A stretch of DNA of 64,000 nucleotides from contig CM055269.1 of assembly GCA_029237695.1 (NCBI GenBank), forward strand, positions 29,980,956 through 30,044,955. The letters run 5' to 3'. The translations under genes and the position numbers were made by a program. The stretch is from Conchocele bisecta. Its lineage: Eukaryota; Mollusca; Bivalvia; Lucinida; Thyasiridae. Below are positions 1 to 9,979 of the stretch, one piece after another; the first letter of the stretch is position 1; each line of letters begins with the position of its first letter. The notes under the pieces were generated by a model, which ran no database searches, was not told the DNA's origin, and saw only the letters and a list, made by a program, of their open reading frames with translations.

Positions 1-1130
1 TGAACATTTTCATACATCGATGTAAATACTTCTTGGTTTGAACAGTGTAGCTGTTGACCAATAACACCATCAGCAACGGTAGGCAAAACTGGTTGAACCG
101 TAACTGAGGAAATAGTATTATTATATCTCGGTCGTTTAGCAGTGTTTTTTTTCAAACCTTTAGGCTTTTTGCCATAACTAGCACTGTATGAATGATCACG
201 ATTTGTGACAAATGTTATGTCGTTGCATTCAAAGTCTTTGGCGCCAACCGACAGATTTTCTGGTAAGTTAATATTTGGCTGTAATGATGACACATTGTTG
301 ACATCAAAGTGAAGCTGTTCAATATCAACCGGCATAGATTCTGGCAAGCTAGTGTTCCGTTGCAATAAATGTACACCACTGTTGATGTCCGACACAAAGT
401 CTTCATTATAAAATTCCATAGGTTGCAGTAAAATAGAGTTTGGCTCCAATAATGGTATCCCACGGACAGTGTCACTGACATCAGAATCTGTTTGTATTAA
501 TATTTCAATAGCAGATAAATCAAACAGTTGATCATAATATGTGTTATGGAAATATTGACTAAGTGAGTTGATGTTTTGAAATTGTAATAAAACACTAGCA
601 CCATTGGGATCAACTTCACCCTGTATATTTCTTGCATGTGAATCAAAGACAAAGAATATATTTGAGTGGGAAAATGCAGCGACTGTTGATCCTCCAAAAG
701 TAACTAACAAAGAGGAACTGATCTGAAACACGTTATGTAAAGCTTGACTTAGTAACACTGCACCGGTATCTGTGGAAGGCAATTGTTGTGTTACAACACC
801 ATAATATTGTTCCGGCATGATGTTAATTCTGTAACTCTGTTCAAACAGTGTTGCCAAGTTCGGTAGGTCATTATGCATAAGCAAGACACTTGCATTTCCA
901 TTGTGCAAGTCCGTCACGATGTTGTTATATAATGTATCACCTTCAAATACAACAGTGTCTAAATGCTGTGATTGCCAAGAATTCGATTCGACATGAAATG
1001 CAGCAAATATCATGGCTACTAGTGCGATAGCCGTACATTGTGTACCATACGATTGACTCAGTCCTTGTATACCAAGCAAGCCTTGATGAATGTTTCCCAA
1101 AACCGAGTTACTGACAGGCATCACTGGCAT
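1..1130 (-). CDS. Helitron-type protein, N-terminal C76/OTU-like cysteine peptidase domain (partial)
   Basis: The minus strand is open from an ATG at 1130 to the window edge, about 376 codons without a stop, so the C-terminal part lies outside. Residues 1 to about 195 fit the cysteine-peptidase domain (herpesvirus-tegument-like C76 / OTU fold) that precedes the Rep domain in many animal Helitron proteins: candidate catalytic Cys in YGTQC (C32), a GDTLY block (64-68), FDSHARN (D163, H165) and NGASVLLQF (176-184). The remainder is Asn/Ser/Leu-rich and contains a basic cluster KKPKGLKKNTAKRPR (about 321-335) that could be a nuclear localisation signal. An in-frame TAG lies just upstream of the chosen ATG. 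The Rep and PIF1 helicase domains expected of a Helitron would lie left of base 1 and cannot be seen, so the Helitron label rests on the peptidase domain alone. A host gene with the same domain is possible. Confidence 0.6.
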   Translation of the reverse strand, partial: MPVMPVSNSVLGNIHQGLLGIQGLSQSYGTQCTAIALVAMIFAAFHVESNSWQSQHLDTVVFEGDTLYNNIVTDLHNGNASVLLMHNDLPNLATLFEQSYRINIMPEQYYGVVTQQLPSTDTGAVLLSQALHNVFQISSSLLVTFGGSTVAAFSHSNIFFVFDSHARNIQGEVDPNGASVLLQFQNINSLSQYFHNTYYDQLFDLSAIEILIQTDSDVSDTVRGIPLLEPNSILLQPMEFYNEDFVSDINSGVHLLQRNTSLPESMPVDIEQLHFDVNNVSSLQPNINLPENLSVGAKDFECNDITFVTNRDHSYSASYGKKPKGLKKNTAKRPRYNNTISSVTVQPVLPTVADGVIGQQLHCSNQEVFTSMYENV

Positions 1131-2221
1131 AATTGAATCGCATACAGCAGTAGATTTATACTATATTATGAATATCGTCTTCATGCACCAAAATAAGAAG
1201 TAGAATAGGTGTTCAAAACAACATTTATACAGGAATTTGTGTAAAATAATAACCTCACTTTTCTGTTTTGTTTCAAAATGTCTCGCCAAACTGTTTAGTT
1301 TTGCCGCATGGAGTTTTGCGTGAATCAAAAGGAAATACAACTCAAATCCGATACTCATTAACTTTTAATACAAGTTACTTTTCAACAATTAAGACAGAAA
1401 AGGGCAAGCTAAGTATTAATTGTAACCATTGTACGATAATAGTGAAAATAATCTTGGTCTAGAGACCTTATTGCGCTATTGAATCATTTACAATAAACTG
1501 ATAAACTTCAGTCATGTCCGAAACCCTTTGTAAACACTGTGAACCACATTTACCTGACCTTCGGGGATCGGTAAATGACTATTAATTAATTTTTTGACTT
1601 ATATTTTGTCTAATATGTATAATATCAAGCTTCTTTTCATGATTTGACATATGTAGTGTATTGATAATATATGAATAAATTATTTATAACATCATGTCAC
1701 ATTTTGAGGTTAGTTTATTATAGATTTACAAATTCAATGGGAAAAACACTGGCTTCTCCCTTAGCGCATTGCCGATTAAAAAAAAACGGTACGATATGCG
1801 GATTTCGAAAATACTCTTCAATTAAAGAGTAGAAAACATTGTCCATTATAAACCCATAACAAATAGCGCTGGCTGAGGCCAGCGCAATGAGTCACCTTGT
1901 CTTGATAAACGTGTATACCGAATTTGGTTACGATCCGTCAAATAGAACTTGAGTTATGCGCCATGGGACTTTGGCACAAAATTGAATGTTATACTTTGGA
2001 CGACATTTGACAATACATATATTTAGTAAAATGACAAACTAATTCTTAGCTGTACAATATATCAACAAGAATTCCGCGGAATCAAATGTCTTGCCTTGTT
2101 CCGCCTTGACCTTGACCCTGGGGCCCCGAGATTTTTTTTTACTAGTCCTATATTCATCTATATATCATAGTAAAGGTATGTATAAAGTTTGATGTGTTGA
2201 CCGTAACACAAAAACTTAACA
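1131..2221. other. intergenic / element-flanking DNA without a supported gene
   Basis: AT-rich sequence with no convincing coding frame on either strand. It separates the Helitron-type ORF from the 9-bp array of element 1. A CTTGACCCTGGG-type dispersed-repeat fragment lies near 2,100-2,125. No tyrosine recombinase remnant for element 1 was found here, although that is where it would be expected. Confidence 0.5.
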
Positions 2222-4500
2222 TAGAATGATGACGCTGCCGACGCTGCCGACGCTGCCGACGCTGCCGACGCTGCCGACGCTGCCGACGCTGCCGACGCTG
2301 CCGACGCTGCCGACGCTGCCGACGCTGCCGACGCTGCCGACGCTGCCGACGCTGCCGACGCTGCCGACGCTGCCGACGCTGCGGCGCCGCCGCCGACGCC
2401 GCCGATGCCGCCGACGCCTGTAGGCTCCTCCTCGCTGTTGGGTGCCAGCTCTCGGAAACGTGCCAACTGCAAACGAGAAAGAGCGTCAGCTCTATTATTG
2501 TGTCGACCTGGAATGTGACATGCTGTAAATAGAATGTTCATGTGCAGACAGACCAAAACCAGCTTCCTGACCAAGAACATGACCGACTTATCCTTGGACG
2601 ATTTCTTGTTGAGAATGGCAACGAGCGCCTGATTGTCAGTGTGGAACACAATGTGGTGGTTCCGCCACAAATGTCCCCAAAGTTCGACGGCAATGGCGAT
2701 TGGGAACAGTTCCAGAAATGTGATGTTAACCGAATGCCACGTCGGGGGGAAGCGGCCATAGAACCATCTCCGCTTGTAACACGCCCCATAACCTATTGAA
2801 CCGGACGCATCAGTGAACAGCTGCAATGAATCACTGCTCAATTTCACGTCGTGTAGGAAGAACGACGTCCCATTGAAATGCGACAAAAATTCGAGCCACA
2901 AGTTCATGTCTTGACGCACTTGCTGTGTCAGCTTGATGTGATGATGGAGCTTAGCCACGCCCATGGACAGATTAGTCAACCTGCGGAGGAAAGTCCGGCC
3001 TGGCTGTATGACCGAGCAGGCGAAGTTGAGGAAACCGATAAGTGACAAAATCTCGCGCAGCGTGCATGAAGTCCTGCCCATGAAATCCTGCAGCAAAGCG
3101 CGTGCCTTAGCCAATTTGTCCTCCGGCAAACGTGCTTCCATCCGCACAGCGTCAAGAGATATGCCCATGAAAGTCATAATGGAATCAGGCGGAAATGTTT
3201 TGGCTGCGGACAGAGGGATGCCGATCATGGAGCAAAGCTCCATGAAGATGTGTAATGCAGACATGGTGCTCTCATATGATCTACCAATGAACAAGAAATC
3301 GTCCAGAATATGAACTACCGATTGTCCGGCGAATTTCCGACGTGCGATCCATTCTAAGGCCGTGCTGAAAGTCTCAAATATCTTACAGCTGGACGCCGCA
3401 CCCATCGGTAGGCACATGTCATAGTAGTACATATTGTCCCATTTGAAACCCAACAATGGGTAGTCATCCGGATGGACAGGAATAATCCTGAACGCAGACT
3501 CGATGTCCGTCTTTGACATGAATGTACCTGGTCCGATAGACCTGATTGCCAGTATCGCATCATCGACACGCGAATATCGGACTGCAGAGTGGCAGGTGGG
3601 TATACCCCCGTTCACAGAAGTGTCTGAGCCATGAGGATACGATAGGTGGTGGATAAGCCGAAACTCATTAGGCGTCTTCTTAGGCACGACGCCAAGGGGG
3701 CTCACTTTGAACTCGGGAAATGGTTTACCCGTGCTCCCGGGGGAAACCCGACCAAGTGACACCTCCTGCTGAATTTTGGCTGTAACAACCTCCCTATTAG
3801 TGAGTGCTGACTGCAGATTGGGGCTGTCCTGGGATGAGCGGTCGCCCTGAAATTCAAGTCTGAAGCCACTACGGAAACCCTCAATCAAATAATCAGACAC
3901 AACTGGGTCATAGCCATGCAACAGATGCTGCAGTACCGCCCATCTCACAGGCGTACGAAACCGCTCAAGACGACTTGGGACCATTGGACTTCCTGCAGCT
4001 GAGGCGCCGGGCAAAACTACCTGAGGCCTGGGACCCTGCAGAGAACTTCTTTTCGTTTTGAATGCGCTTATAGCATTTGGCCAAAGGGTGTTTTGCCCCA
4101 CAAAAACTGCAGGCGTGCAGGTACTTGCAGCCGTGGCATGATGTCCCTCTATTGAACCTGTGACAGGTAGGTTTTCCGACAGGGGGATTGGACCTGGAGG
4201 AGCCGAGTGTTGCGGCAGGGGAACCCGATTTGAAGCCCCGTGCGTCATTCCCCTGCCGGTTACGAAAGGGCATACGGGGTGCAAGGGCGTCAAAGTAGAG
4301 CTCATGATGGATGGACCCCCACGGGAGCGACATGTGTTGCTTAACCTTCCTGAACCGCTGGTCATAGCCAAACCAGTCACCCTGCTTCCTGGCGATGCTG
4401 CGAATGATAGCAACATACTGTGCCAGCGGCTCTGCAAGCTCAGGGAAACGGATGCACATAATCGACGCATAAGTGGCGAAGGCATCCGTCCACTGTTCAA
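2158..4500 (-). CDS. Ngaro/DIRS-like reverse transcriptase-RNase H (element 1)
   Basis: Open frame of 780 codons. The reverse transcriptase lies at about residues 230-480: LIHHLSYP (282-289), SKTDIESAF (329-337), LPMGAASSC (364-372) and the catalytic HILDDF (397-402). RNase H follows: FTDASG (562-567), TFLELFP with the Glu (597), FHTDN (619-623) and NNRADALSRL (669-678). This LDDF-type RT joined to RNase H with DALSR is typical of tyrosine-recombinase retrotransposons. The frame then runs into the 9-bp array and gains an Ala-Ala-Ser tail. The first codon is TTG, and residues 1 to about 179 overlap gag in another frame, so the true start is probably near 3,965-4,000, by frameshift or downstream initiation. 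No methyltransferase domain or recombinase follows, which fits Ngaro rather than DIRS but with a missing 3' end. All RT and RNase H catalytic residues are present. Confidence 0.85.
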   Translation of the reverse strand: MNSGRMPSPLMRRLCASVSLSLQSRWHSMLLSFAASPGSRVTGLAMTSGSGRLSNTCRSRGGPSIMSSTLTPLHPVCPFVTGRGMTHGASNRVPLPQHSAPPGPIPLSENLPVTGSIEGHHATAASTCTPAVFVGQNTLWPNAISAFKTKRSSLQGPRPQVVLPGASAAGSPMVPSRLERFRTPVRWAVLQHLLHGYDPVVSDYLIEGFRSGFRLEFQGDRSSQDSPNLQSALTNREVVTAKIQQEVSLGRVSPGSTGKPFPEFKVSPLGVVPKKTPNEFRLIHHLSYPHGSDTSVNGGIPTCHSAVRYSRVDDAILAIRSIGPGTFMSKTDIESAFRIIPVHPDDYPLLGFKWDNMYYYDMCLPMGAASSCKIFETFSTALEWIARRKFAGQSVVHILDDFLFIGRSYESTMSALHIFMELCSMIGIPLSAAKTFPPDSIMTFMGISLDAVRMEARLPEDKLAKARALLQDFMGRTSCTLREILSLIGFLNFACSVIQPGRTFLRRLTNLSMGVAKLHHHIKLTQQVRQDMNLWLEFLSHFNGTSFFLHDVKLSSDSLQLFTDASGSIGYGACYKRRWFYGRFPPTWHSVNITFLELFPIAIAVELWGHLWRNHHIVFHTDNQALVAILNKKSSKDKSVMFLVRKLVLVCLHMNILFTACHIPGRHNNRADALSRLQLARFRELAPNSEEEPTGVGGIGGVGGGAAASAASAASAASAASAASAASAASAASAASAASAASAASAASAASAASAASSFYVKFLCYGQHIKLYTYLYYDI
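2223..2423. repeat. 9-bp tandem array (GACGCTGCC)n, left copy
   Basis: Unit GACGCTGCC is repeated about 17 times from 2231 to 2383, then degenerates into GCC/GAC triplets to about 2417. It is preceded directly by AGAATGAT (2223-2230). The same orientation, a near-identical unit and the same AGAATGAT border recur at 7947-8150. On the minus strand the array is read in frame with the RT-RNase H ORF as repeated Ala-Ala-Ser. Confidence 0.9.
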
Positions 4501-5197
4501 TATCCAGGAACCTACGGCGTGGCGACGTCACAACCTTGGCAGTCCCATCCTGCGATATGGTCAGAGACACCGGACCTGACGGGGAGTCCTCTGACATAAC
4601 AGAGAGCTCGACAAACTCCTGCGCCCAAATCTTCTCCTTAACTTTTAATGGCACGAACACGTGAAGTGGGAGGGTCCCCGATCTGAAAGCCGACCCCGAC
4701 GTCATTGAGACGATAGACTGAGACCGCCCAGGCCCAATGGCCTCGGGGAACTGTACCTGGACGGCTGGCGCCGGACCTTGCCTACCTGCAGACTGCTGCA
4801 TGGTATCCGTCTGCATTACAACGCCCGCTGGAGCCTCGAAAGACTCCGTCCCATCCAAACGTATAACCGGCGCTTGCGTTGGCGAGGCGCTGACGGAGTG
4901 TACTGTGGGTCGTGTAAGTCCTAGTCGAGTGGAAACTTGTTGGCGCACCATAGTTGTGATGTCTGCGGTCAACTCCGACACCAGGGACTCTACGTCAACC
5001 TGATGAGAAACGCCTACAGCGTCGTCGTTTGACAGCTCCGATGTGGTAGCAGTGTGGGAGGCCGTCCTTCTCTTTGGCGGGGCCGGTGCAGTTGCACCGG
5101 GTAACTGCACCGGGCCGAGTCCGTTTACGCCGATGCATGACCTGGAATATACATTGTCCCTGACTGAATGTGTGTGCCTGTGACGACCGACTAACAC
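3965..5197 (-). CDS. Gag-like protein of Ngaro-type element 1
   Basis: Open frame of 410 codons directly upstream of, and overlapping by about 0.5 kb, the RT-RNase H frame, as usual for gag in Ngaro-like elements. Residues about 228-310 contain the helical block FLDIEQWTDAF and LPWGSIHHELYFDA, which matches the gag of element 2 (LSLEMWLRAF ... LPWGALHQELWLRA). A Cys-rich nucleic-acid-binding knot lies at about 345-375 (C345, C354, C357, C363, C366, H370, C375). The N-terminal half is Ser/Thr/Pro-rich. The frame opens with GTG and has no early in-frame ATG; an ATG in another frame lies at 5225, so the start is uncertain. The protein should package element RNA. Confidence 0.75.
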   Translation of the reverse strand: MLVGRHRHTHSVRDNVYSRSCIGVNGLGPVQLPGATAPAPPKRRTASHTATTSELSNDDAVGVSHQVDVESLVSELTADITTMVRQQVSTRLGLTRPTVHSVSASPTQAPVIRLDGTESFEAPAGVVMQTDTMQQSAGRQGPAPAVQVQFPEAIGPGRSQSIVSMTSGSAFRSGTLPLHVFVPLKVKEKIWAQEFVELSVMSEDSPSGPVSLTISQDGTAKVVTSPRRRFLDIEQWTDAFATYASIMCIRFPELAEPLAQYVAIIRSIARKQGDWFGYDQRFRKVKQHMSLPWGSIHHELYFDALAPRMPFRNRQGNDARGFKSGSPAATLGSSRSNPPVGKPTCHRFNRGTSCHGCKYLHACSFCGAKHPLAKCYKRIQNEKKFSAGSQASGSFARRLSCRKSNGPKSS

Positions 5198-5239
5198 AAA
5201 CGTTTACTTTGACAATAGCCATCATAGGTTGAAAACCAT

Positions 5240-5695
5240 ATTAATAAATTAACTACGCGGAGACGACTCACACTCCTCAGGGAGCTAAGAATGTCAATAA
5301 AAATGCCTGCGCGGAGGTCAATACGCGGGCACCAAGAATTAAATATGCATTAAGAGTCACATACGCGGAGTAGACTCACAAACCTTCGGGCGCAAATAAA
5401 CGGTGTCGAGAAGATACCTGCGTGGAGGACAACACCAGCGGGCGCCAAACAACTAGGTAATAATCACCTACGCGGAGGTGACTCACAAACCTTCGGGCGC
5501 AGAGTAAAGGGTGTCGAGAAAATGCCTGCGCGGAGGACGACACCAGCGGGCGCCATTATACAAATAGGCGCTAAAGAGAACACCTGCGCGGAGGTGACTC
5601 ACACAAATGAGGGCGGCGGGCGCCATTATACAATAGGCGCTAAAGAGAACACCTGCGCGGAGGTGACTCACACAAATGAGGGCGGTAACTCGCCA
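5240..5695. repeat. tandem-repeat block upstream of element 1 gag
   Basis: CCTGCGCGGAGG and CTACGCGGAGG motifs followed by GACTCACA and GCGGGCGCC recur every 60-110 bp. The last two units (about 5,547-5,690) are almost identical and about 69 bp apart. The block sits directly 5' of gag on the minus strand, so it is a candidate for the element's promoter / split-direct-repeat region. Element 2 has a different-sequence block in the same place. Confidence 0.75.
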
Positions 5696-5954
5696 TGAGC
5701 TAGCGCCATGAACAAATATACACGTCAAATAAGGAACGTGGAACTGGCCACAAGGCGTCAATAGCACAATAGAACATGAGCGTGGATAATGGCAATGTAC
5801 AATACTCGCAAAACAGCAACAATACAAACACAGAGAACAGAATGCGAACAGTGGCGTTCACATGACATGGCAAAAATCGCATACCACCACCAGCGGTCAA
5901 CAAGATAAGAAAATAACATGCCACAATACAGTGTTCCCGACTTAGTGAAGGTAC

Positions 5955-6166
5955 ATGCAATTGATTGGAAATTGGGGTATACTGGCCTATCAACAGTCAA
6001 GGACATGCAAAACCATGCCAACAGGAAGGATTATCCTGTATTCAATTTGGAAAAATACAGGGAAATTCCCAAAATCAGAGCTCAATACTCCATAGACTAT
6101 AAACCCAGTCCGGAAATCAGAGTATCCTGACCTGGTGCCAGGTCTGTGCTGTACCAAAGCCATGTA
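5955..6166 (+). repeat. dispersed GGCCTATCAACAG repeat (SINE/MITE-like), 5'-truncated
   Basis: Contains GGCCTATCAACAG, an AATTCCCAAAATCAGAGCTC block and CCTGACCTGGTGCCAGGTC, the same order of blocks seen at 6,255-6,478, 32,758-32,975, 45,655-45,890 and 46,163-46,412. The head is missing or diverged. It is inserted between the SGNH ORF and gag of element 1. Confidence 0.7.
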
Positions 6167-6254
6167 ACTCGCTCCAAGCAACCTGAATAGCTATAAGCTT
6201 ATTATTTCTTATCAGAACACAAAAATAATAATAATAAAAATTGTACACCTCAAA

Positions 6255-6478
6255 TGGATTGATTGATTAATTATTGGTGTTTAACGGCCTATCAACAGCC
6301 CGGGCATGTAAGGCCGGGCCAACAGGATGGACTATCCTGTATCCAAACTATAAAAATAAAATTAGGAAAATTCACAAAATCAGAGCTCAACATTTACATA
6401 ACTATAAATTCAGCCCTGAAATTAGAATATCCCGACCTGGTGCCAGGTCCATGTCGCACCAGCACCAAAAGGAGAATT
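6255..6478 (+). repeat. dispersed GGTGTTTAACGGCC repeat (SINE/MITE-like)
   Basis: Near-complete copy. It starts with a GATT-rich head, then GGTGTTTAACGGCCTATC, AAGGCCGGGCCAACAGGATG, a central AATCAGAGCTCAA block, and ends near CTGGTGCCAGGTCC. CTGGTGCCAG is itself a perfect palindrome. It has no coding capacity. The family is common in this window and is one reason for suspecting a bivalve. Confidence 0.75.
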
Positions 6479-7083
6479 AGATCTTTGGCGCACTGTCATG
6501 GAGCAAGTAGTATACGTGAGCATGATCATGAATGACGCTTAATATATATATGAGCAAAACATCCGAGCATACACGACACCAAGAGCAATTGTCACAGAAA
6601 CAAGATGAATAGTGATAAATGTTGGCAAAATTTCACAATACCTATGGCATGCAAATGAACAATTTAACAAAAACAAATAAAATTATATACATGTACACAA
6701 CTAGCTGGAGCTCAGAAAGAAAAAGCTTAGAAAGGGATTCAAATCAGGTTCAAACATGGTGAAAGACCACGCGTATACATGAAAAATGTAGACAAATTCA
6801 TGAAATGGCGGAAAATAACAGACTTCCAAGCAAGTCCGTCAAATTCCGCAACTCAACAGGAGCTCTGTGAAAAAGTATGAGCAGCATAGTCAACTGTGGA
6901 AACACTGATGAACCTGTATGTCTGTTAAACAAATTGACAAAACCTTGAAATAAGACATAGGAGGGAACTAATACAACTCAACATCCCGAGATAAATGAAT
7001 GCATGACAACTGGGGCACAGGAGAGGGCAGGTTGTGTTTAACAATGTCAAGTTAGGGGACAAATGCTATAGCTGGTCTCTTCT
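6479..7083. other. non-coding DNA inside element 1, between SGNH and gag
   Basis: AT-rich, with no frame I can support and no clear repeat structure. It lies 3' of the SGNH stop codon on the minus strand. Confidence 0.4.
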
Positions 7084-7701
7084 TCACATATCGACTGCGC
7101 GCACCGCCGCCATTGCTGCGTGTCGGAGAGACCGATAGAACCGGAGTTGGCCGAACGGGTTCAAATGGACCCCATCTTCGCAGAAGATGTGGGTTTCACA
7201 TCCTAATGTTCGTCTGTGGCGCCACAACTGGATATCATCGTGTTGGTCCAACAGGTCGCCCAAAATATCAACGACCGCCAACCGCCCCTCCTCGTATGCC
7301 ACTGTCGATGTGTTGAACGGTGCGAATCGTGTGAACGGTTCACACACGAGCACTCTCTCCACCCGAAACGAATCACAAATGTGGCGGGCCAGGTCGTCGA
7401 AAGCACAAGCCACCCGCAATGCACACGCCGGTGAGAAATTAGACGAGTCAATGTCGTTACCGCCCATCTGCAAGATGACCACTCTTGGTTGCACCCTGTC
7501 CAGGAATGGGTTGAAAACTTCACCAACTCGGGCACGATCGCACACTCGTAGGCCGCCCATACCATGTAGCCACACGTGACACTGGGCTAGACCGAAATCT
7601 GGCTGTAGTCCTTGTACTCTGTAGTCCCACATGTCATGATTGATGTGCCGAATGAAACTGTGCCCTATTATAGCGATATCAACTGTCTGGTAGCCAGCCA
7701 T
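7084..7701 (-). CDS. SGNH/GDSL-type hydrolase ORF of Ngaro-like element 1
   Basis: ATG at 7701, 205 codons, reading into the element in the same direction as gag. SGNH blocks are visible in order: block I IIGHSFIRH with the nucleophile Ser near residue 12, block II Gly in HGMGGLR, block III LQMGGND (Gly-Asn oxyanion residues), and block V DGVHLNPFG with the Asp-x-x-His pair near the C terminus. All catalytic positions are present, so the ORF could encode an active esterase/lipase-fold enzyme. Related hydrolase ORFs are, as I recall, known from vertebrate and sea urchin Ngaro elements. Their role is unknown; an esterase acting on lipid or acylated proteins is only a guess. Larger frames that extend upstream merely read through the 9-bp array. 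Confidence 0.8.
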   Translation of the reverse strand: MAGYQTVDIAIIGHSFIRHINHDMWDYRVQGLQPDFGLAQCHVWLHGMGGLRVCDRARVGEVFNPFLDRVQPRVVILQMGGNDIDSSNFSPACALRVACAFDDLARHICDSFRVERVLVCEPFTRFAPFNTSTVAYEEGRLAVVDILGDLLDQHDDIQLWRHRRTLGCETHIFCEDGVHLNPFGQLRFYRSLRHAAMAAVRAVDM

Positions 7702-7946
7702 CTTGTTCATGTCAATACACAGGCTAATAACACGGCTGTGTAGATGTTTAACACGTCGAAGAAAACTCGCCCTAAGTCGATAAAACGCGTCTACCCAAAT
7801 TATCGATTGTTGACAAAACAATCTACGATAATGTTTATACCTTCTGGTAGCAGTGAAATCTGGTTGAAAATGTTGTAAAAGCTTCAAATTTGATAAAAAG
7901 TCTATTAAAAAGACAATGTAAAGTGTACTTGTTGAAACAATAAACC

Positions 7947-8160
7947 AGAATGATCTGACGCCGCCGACGCCGCCGACGCCGCCGACGCCGCCGACGCCGC
8001 CGACGCCGCCGACGCCGCCGCGCCGCGCCGCCGACGCCGCCGACGCCGCCGTGCCGCCGAGCCGCCGCCGCCAATGCCGCCGACGCCGCCGCCAAGCCGC
8101 CCGCGCCGCCGGCCGCCGACGCCGCCGACGCCGCCGACGCCGCCGACTCCGGAAAAGCAA
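7947..8160. repeat. 9-bp tandem array (GACGCCGCC)n, right copy
   Basis: Unit GACGCCGCC from 7957, with internal degeneration to about 8150. It is bordered on the left by AGAATGAT (7947-7954), the same border as the left array at 2223. A further AGAATGA lies at 8205-8211, in AATAAACTAGAATGA, resembling AATAAACCAGAATGA at 7940-7953. The SGNH ORF starts about 250 bp to its left. It gives long but meaningless Arg-, Gly- or Ala/Ser-repeat frames. Confidence 0.9.
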
Positions 8161-9638
8161 AACCTATGTCTCGCTTTCCTCTTTCGCGGGCGAGACAATA
8201 AACTAGAATGACTGTCATCCACATTTCGTATACAAGTTCCATGGCGTGCCACAAATGATTAGGTTGCAGATTAAGTATTTTTTTTTAATATAAAACAAGA
8301 AATGAGGCAAAGTAAACAAAATAAAATGAAGAAATAGAAATAGATTTGTTGGCATATACAGTTTATTGGTTAGTTTTGGATCACCGTTACTTTCACATAT
8401 CAAACCCCGTAATAGAAAATGTAAATAATGTACATCTATATATAATATAATGACAGAAATCATAAAAGGTACCACCCCTGAAGGTGTCCGACTAAATATA
8501 ATGTAATCAAGCGTCTGAATAACCCGATTTTGATGATGTAAACAGCGTCTAAGTAACTCTGAAACTAACCAATTTACTGTAGTATGTCAAACTTGGGTGC
8601 ATTATTGTTAAAAAGACATAAATTGAAGCGTTGCATACCATAACTGAGGAAAAACGCATGTAGAGATATACACAATTTGACTGTAAGTATGTCATAGTGA
8701 CTTCACTTCATATATCTCCCTTCCCACTAAAGTATGCTAACAAAATATGGCACAAAAGTAAGAATTTGAAGTCATGATTTCAAACGGTAAAATTATTTAG
8801 TAAGTTGTCTTGTGTGATTTAAAGTTATAATTTTATTTTTATGGCCAAGACCTCAGAGAATTCACATGGAAGGGAAACTTATGTTGTCGGTTAGCTGGAA
8901 CACTGATATTATACTTTGTCATACCGCAGATAAGTTTCTCGGCTTTTGATTGGCTAGCTTGCCTGGTCATATATATTGTATGACCTGCCAAGGCCGTCGG
9001 ACACACAGGAATTGCGATTCCCCTCTGGCGCCTCGCGTCCAATGAAGACACATTTTGCAAGCGTCTACCGATTGCGAATTGTATTCCTCACTAAACACAA
9101 TAAAAACCCCGAATTGATCAATAAAAGTAACAAATTGTACACTCAAAACCAGTCTTTATTGTTTATTTTTCCATAAATATTCTTCGCTCATCAAAATATG
9201 AGCGAAAAATGCCACAAACTGTCCCGTTTAGTGTTTTAAAATCTCAACACACTTGGCTTTGTGACGCGGCTATATTTAGGTCATAAACTATGGGTTCCAC
9301 GCACGAAACGCGGCGTAGCAATGACAGCGAATATTTGGGAACCAGTCGCATTCTTCTAGAGGCGCCAAAGGGAGAGCAGATCGATAGAGCAGTGGAATAT
9401 AAATTAAATTACACGATATAAAAAAAACTGTCATAAAGTCGTTTTCGATGGATTTCTTACTCCATATTTAGTTTGTTTTCGTTTAATAAAAAAACAAAAT
9501 GTTCATTTACGCCTTTATATTAAGACTGACGGTAGAAAATCGAATCTCGCATTATTTTTCTTCCTGAAAAAACGCAAAGATCAAAAGAAGAGATATCTTT
9601 ATACGGCCAAATAACGGATCTGCGGTATGACAAATACG
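8161..9638. other. non-coding spacer right of element 1
   Basis: No supported gene, RNA or tandem repeat. Short frames here have random composition. Confidence 0.4.
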
Positions 9639-9752
9639 TTATTGTGATTCTACACAGGCTATATGGTGTAATATTGTCCGTCTGAAGGTATGTTCACCCG
9701 AGACGATAGCCGAGCAATATTACACCATATAGCCTGTGTAGAATCACAATAA
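9639..9752. repeat. perfect 38-bp inverted repeat (hairpin)
   Basis: The arms 9639-9676 and 9715-9752 are exact reverse complements (38 bp) around a 38-nt loop. This is a fold-back MITE core or hairpin element. No coding content. Confidence 0.85.
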
Positions 9753-9979
9753 CTTGTAATATACCGTCAGTGAACAACAAGGGGTGGGAACAGAACAATA
9801 TACCAAATCCGGAAAATGTGATATTTAGCAATTTTAACATAACTAGAAAATATGTTCATAGAACTCAGATCATGCAGATTCCACATACTAATTCACTAAA
9901 GGCGCACCAGCTTTATCGCAATTCTCAGGAATTCTGTACAAACTGACCTTGGCTTCCGTATCACATTGTACAGGCCACA

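Noticed and set aside
215..697. Minus-strand frames at 215-481 and 497-697
   Set aside because: They are shadows of the larger Helitron-type frame (1-1130) in another phase.
4160..5003. Plus-strand frames opposite the element 1 gag
   Set aside because: Antisense to a well-supported gag ORF, with no domain.
5240..5695. CpG island promoter of a host gene
   Set aside because: GC-rich, but made of tandem units directly 5' of a retroelement gag; more likely part of the element.
7084..8254. Long frames rich in Arg, Gly or Ala/Ser around 7.9-8.2 kb
   Set aside because: They are translations of the 9-bp array in three frames. Only the part from the ATG at 7701 has a recognisable domain.
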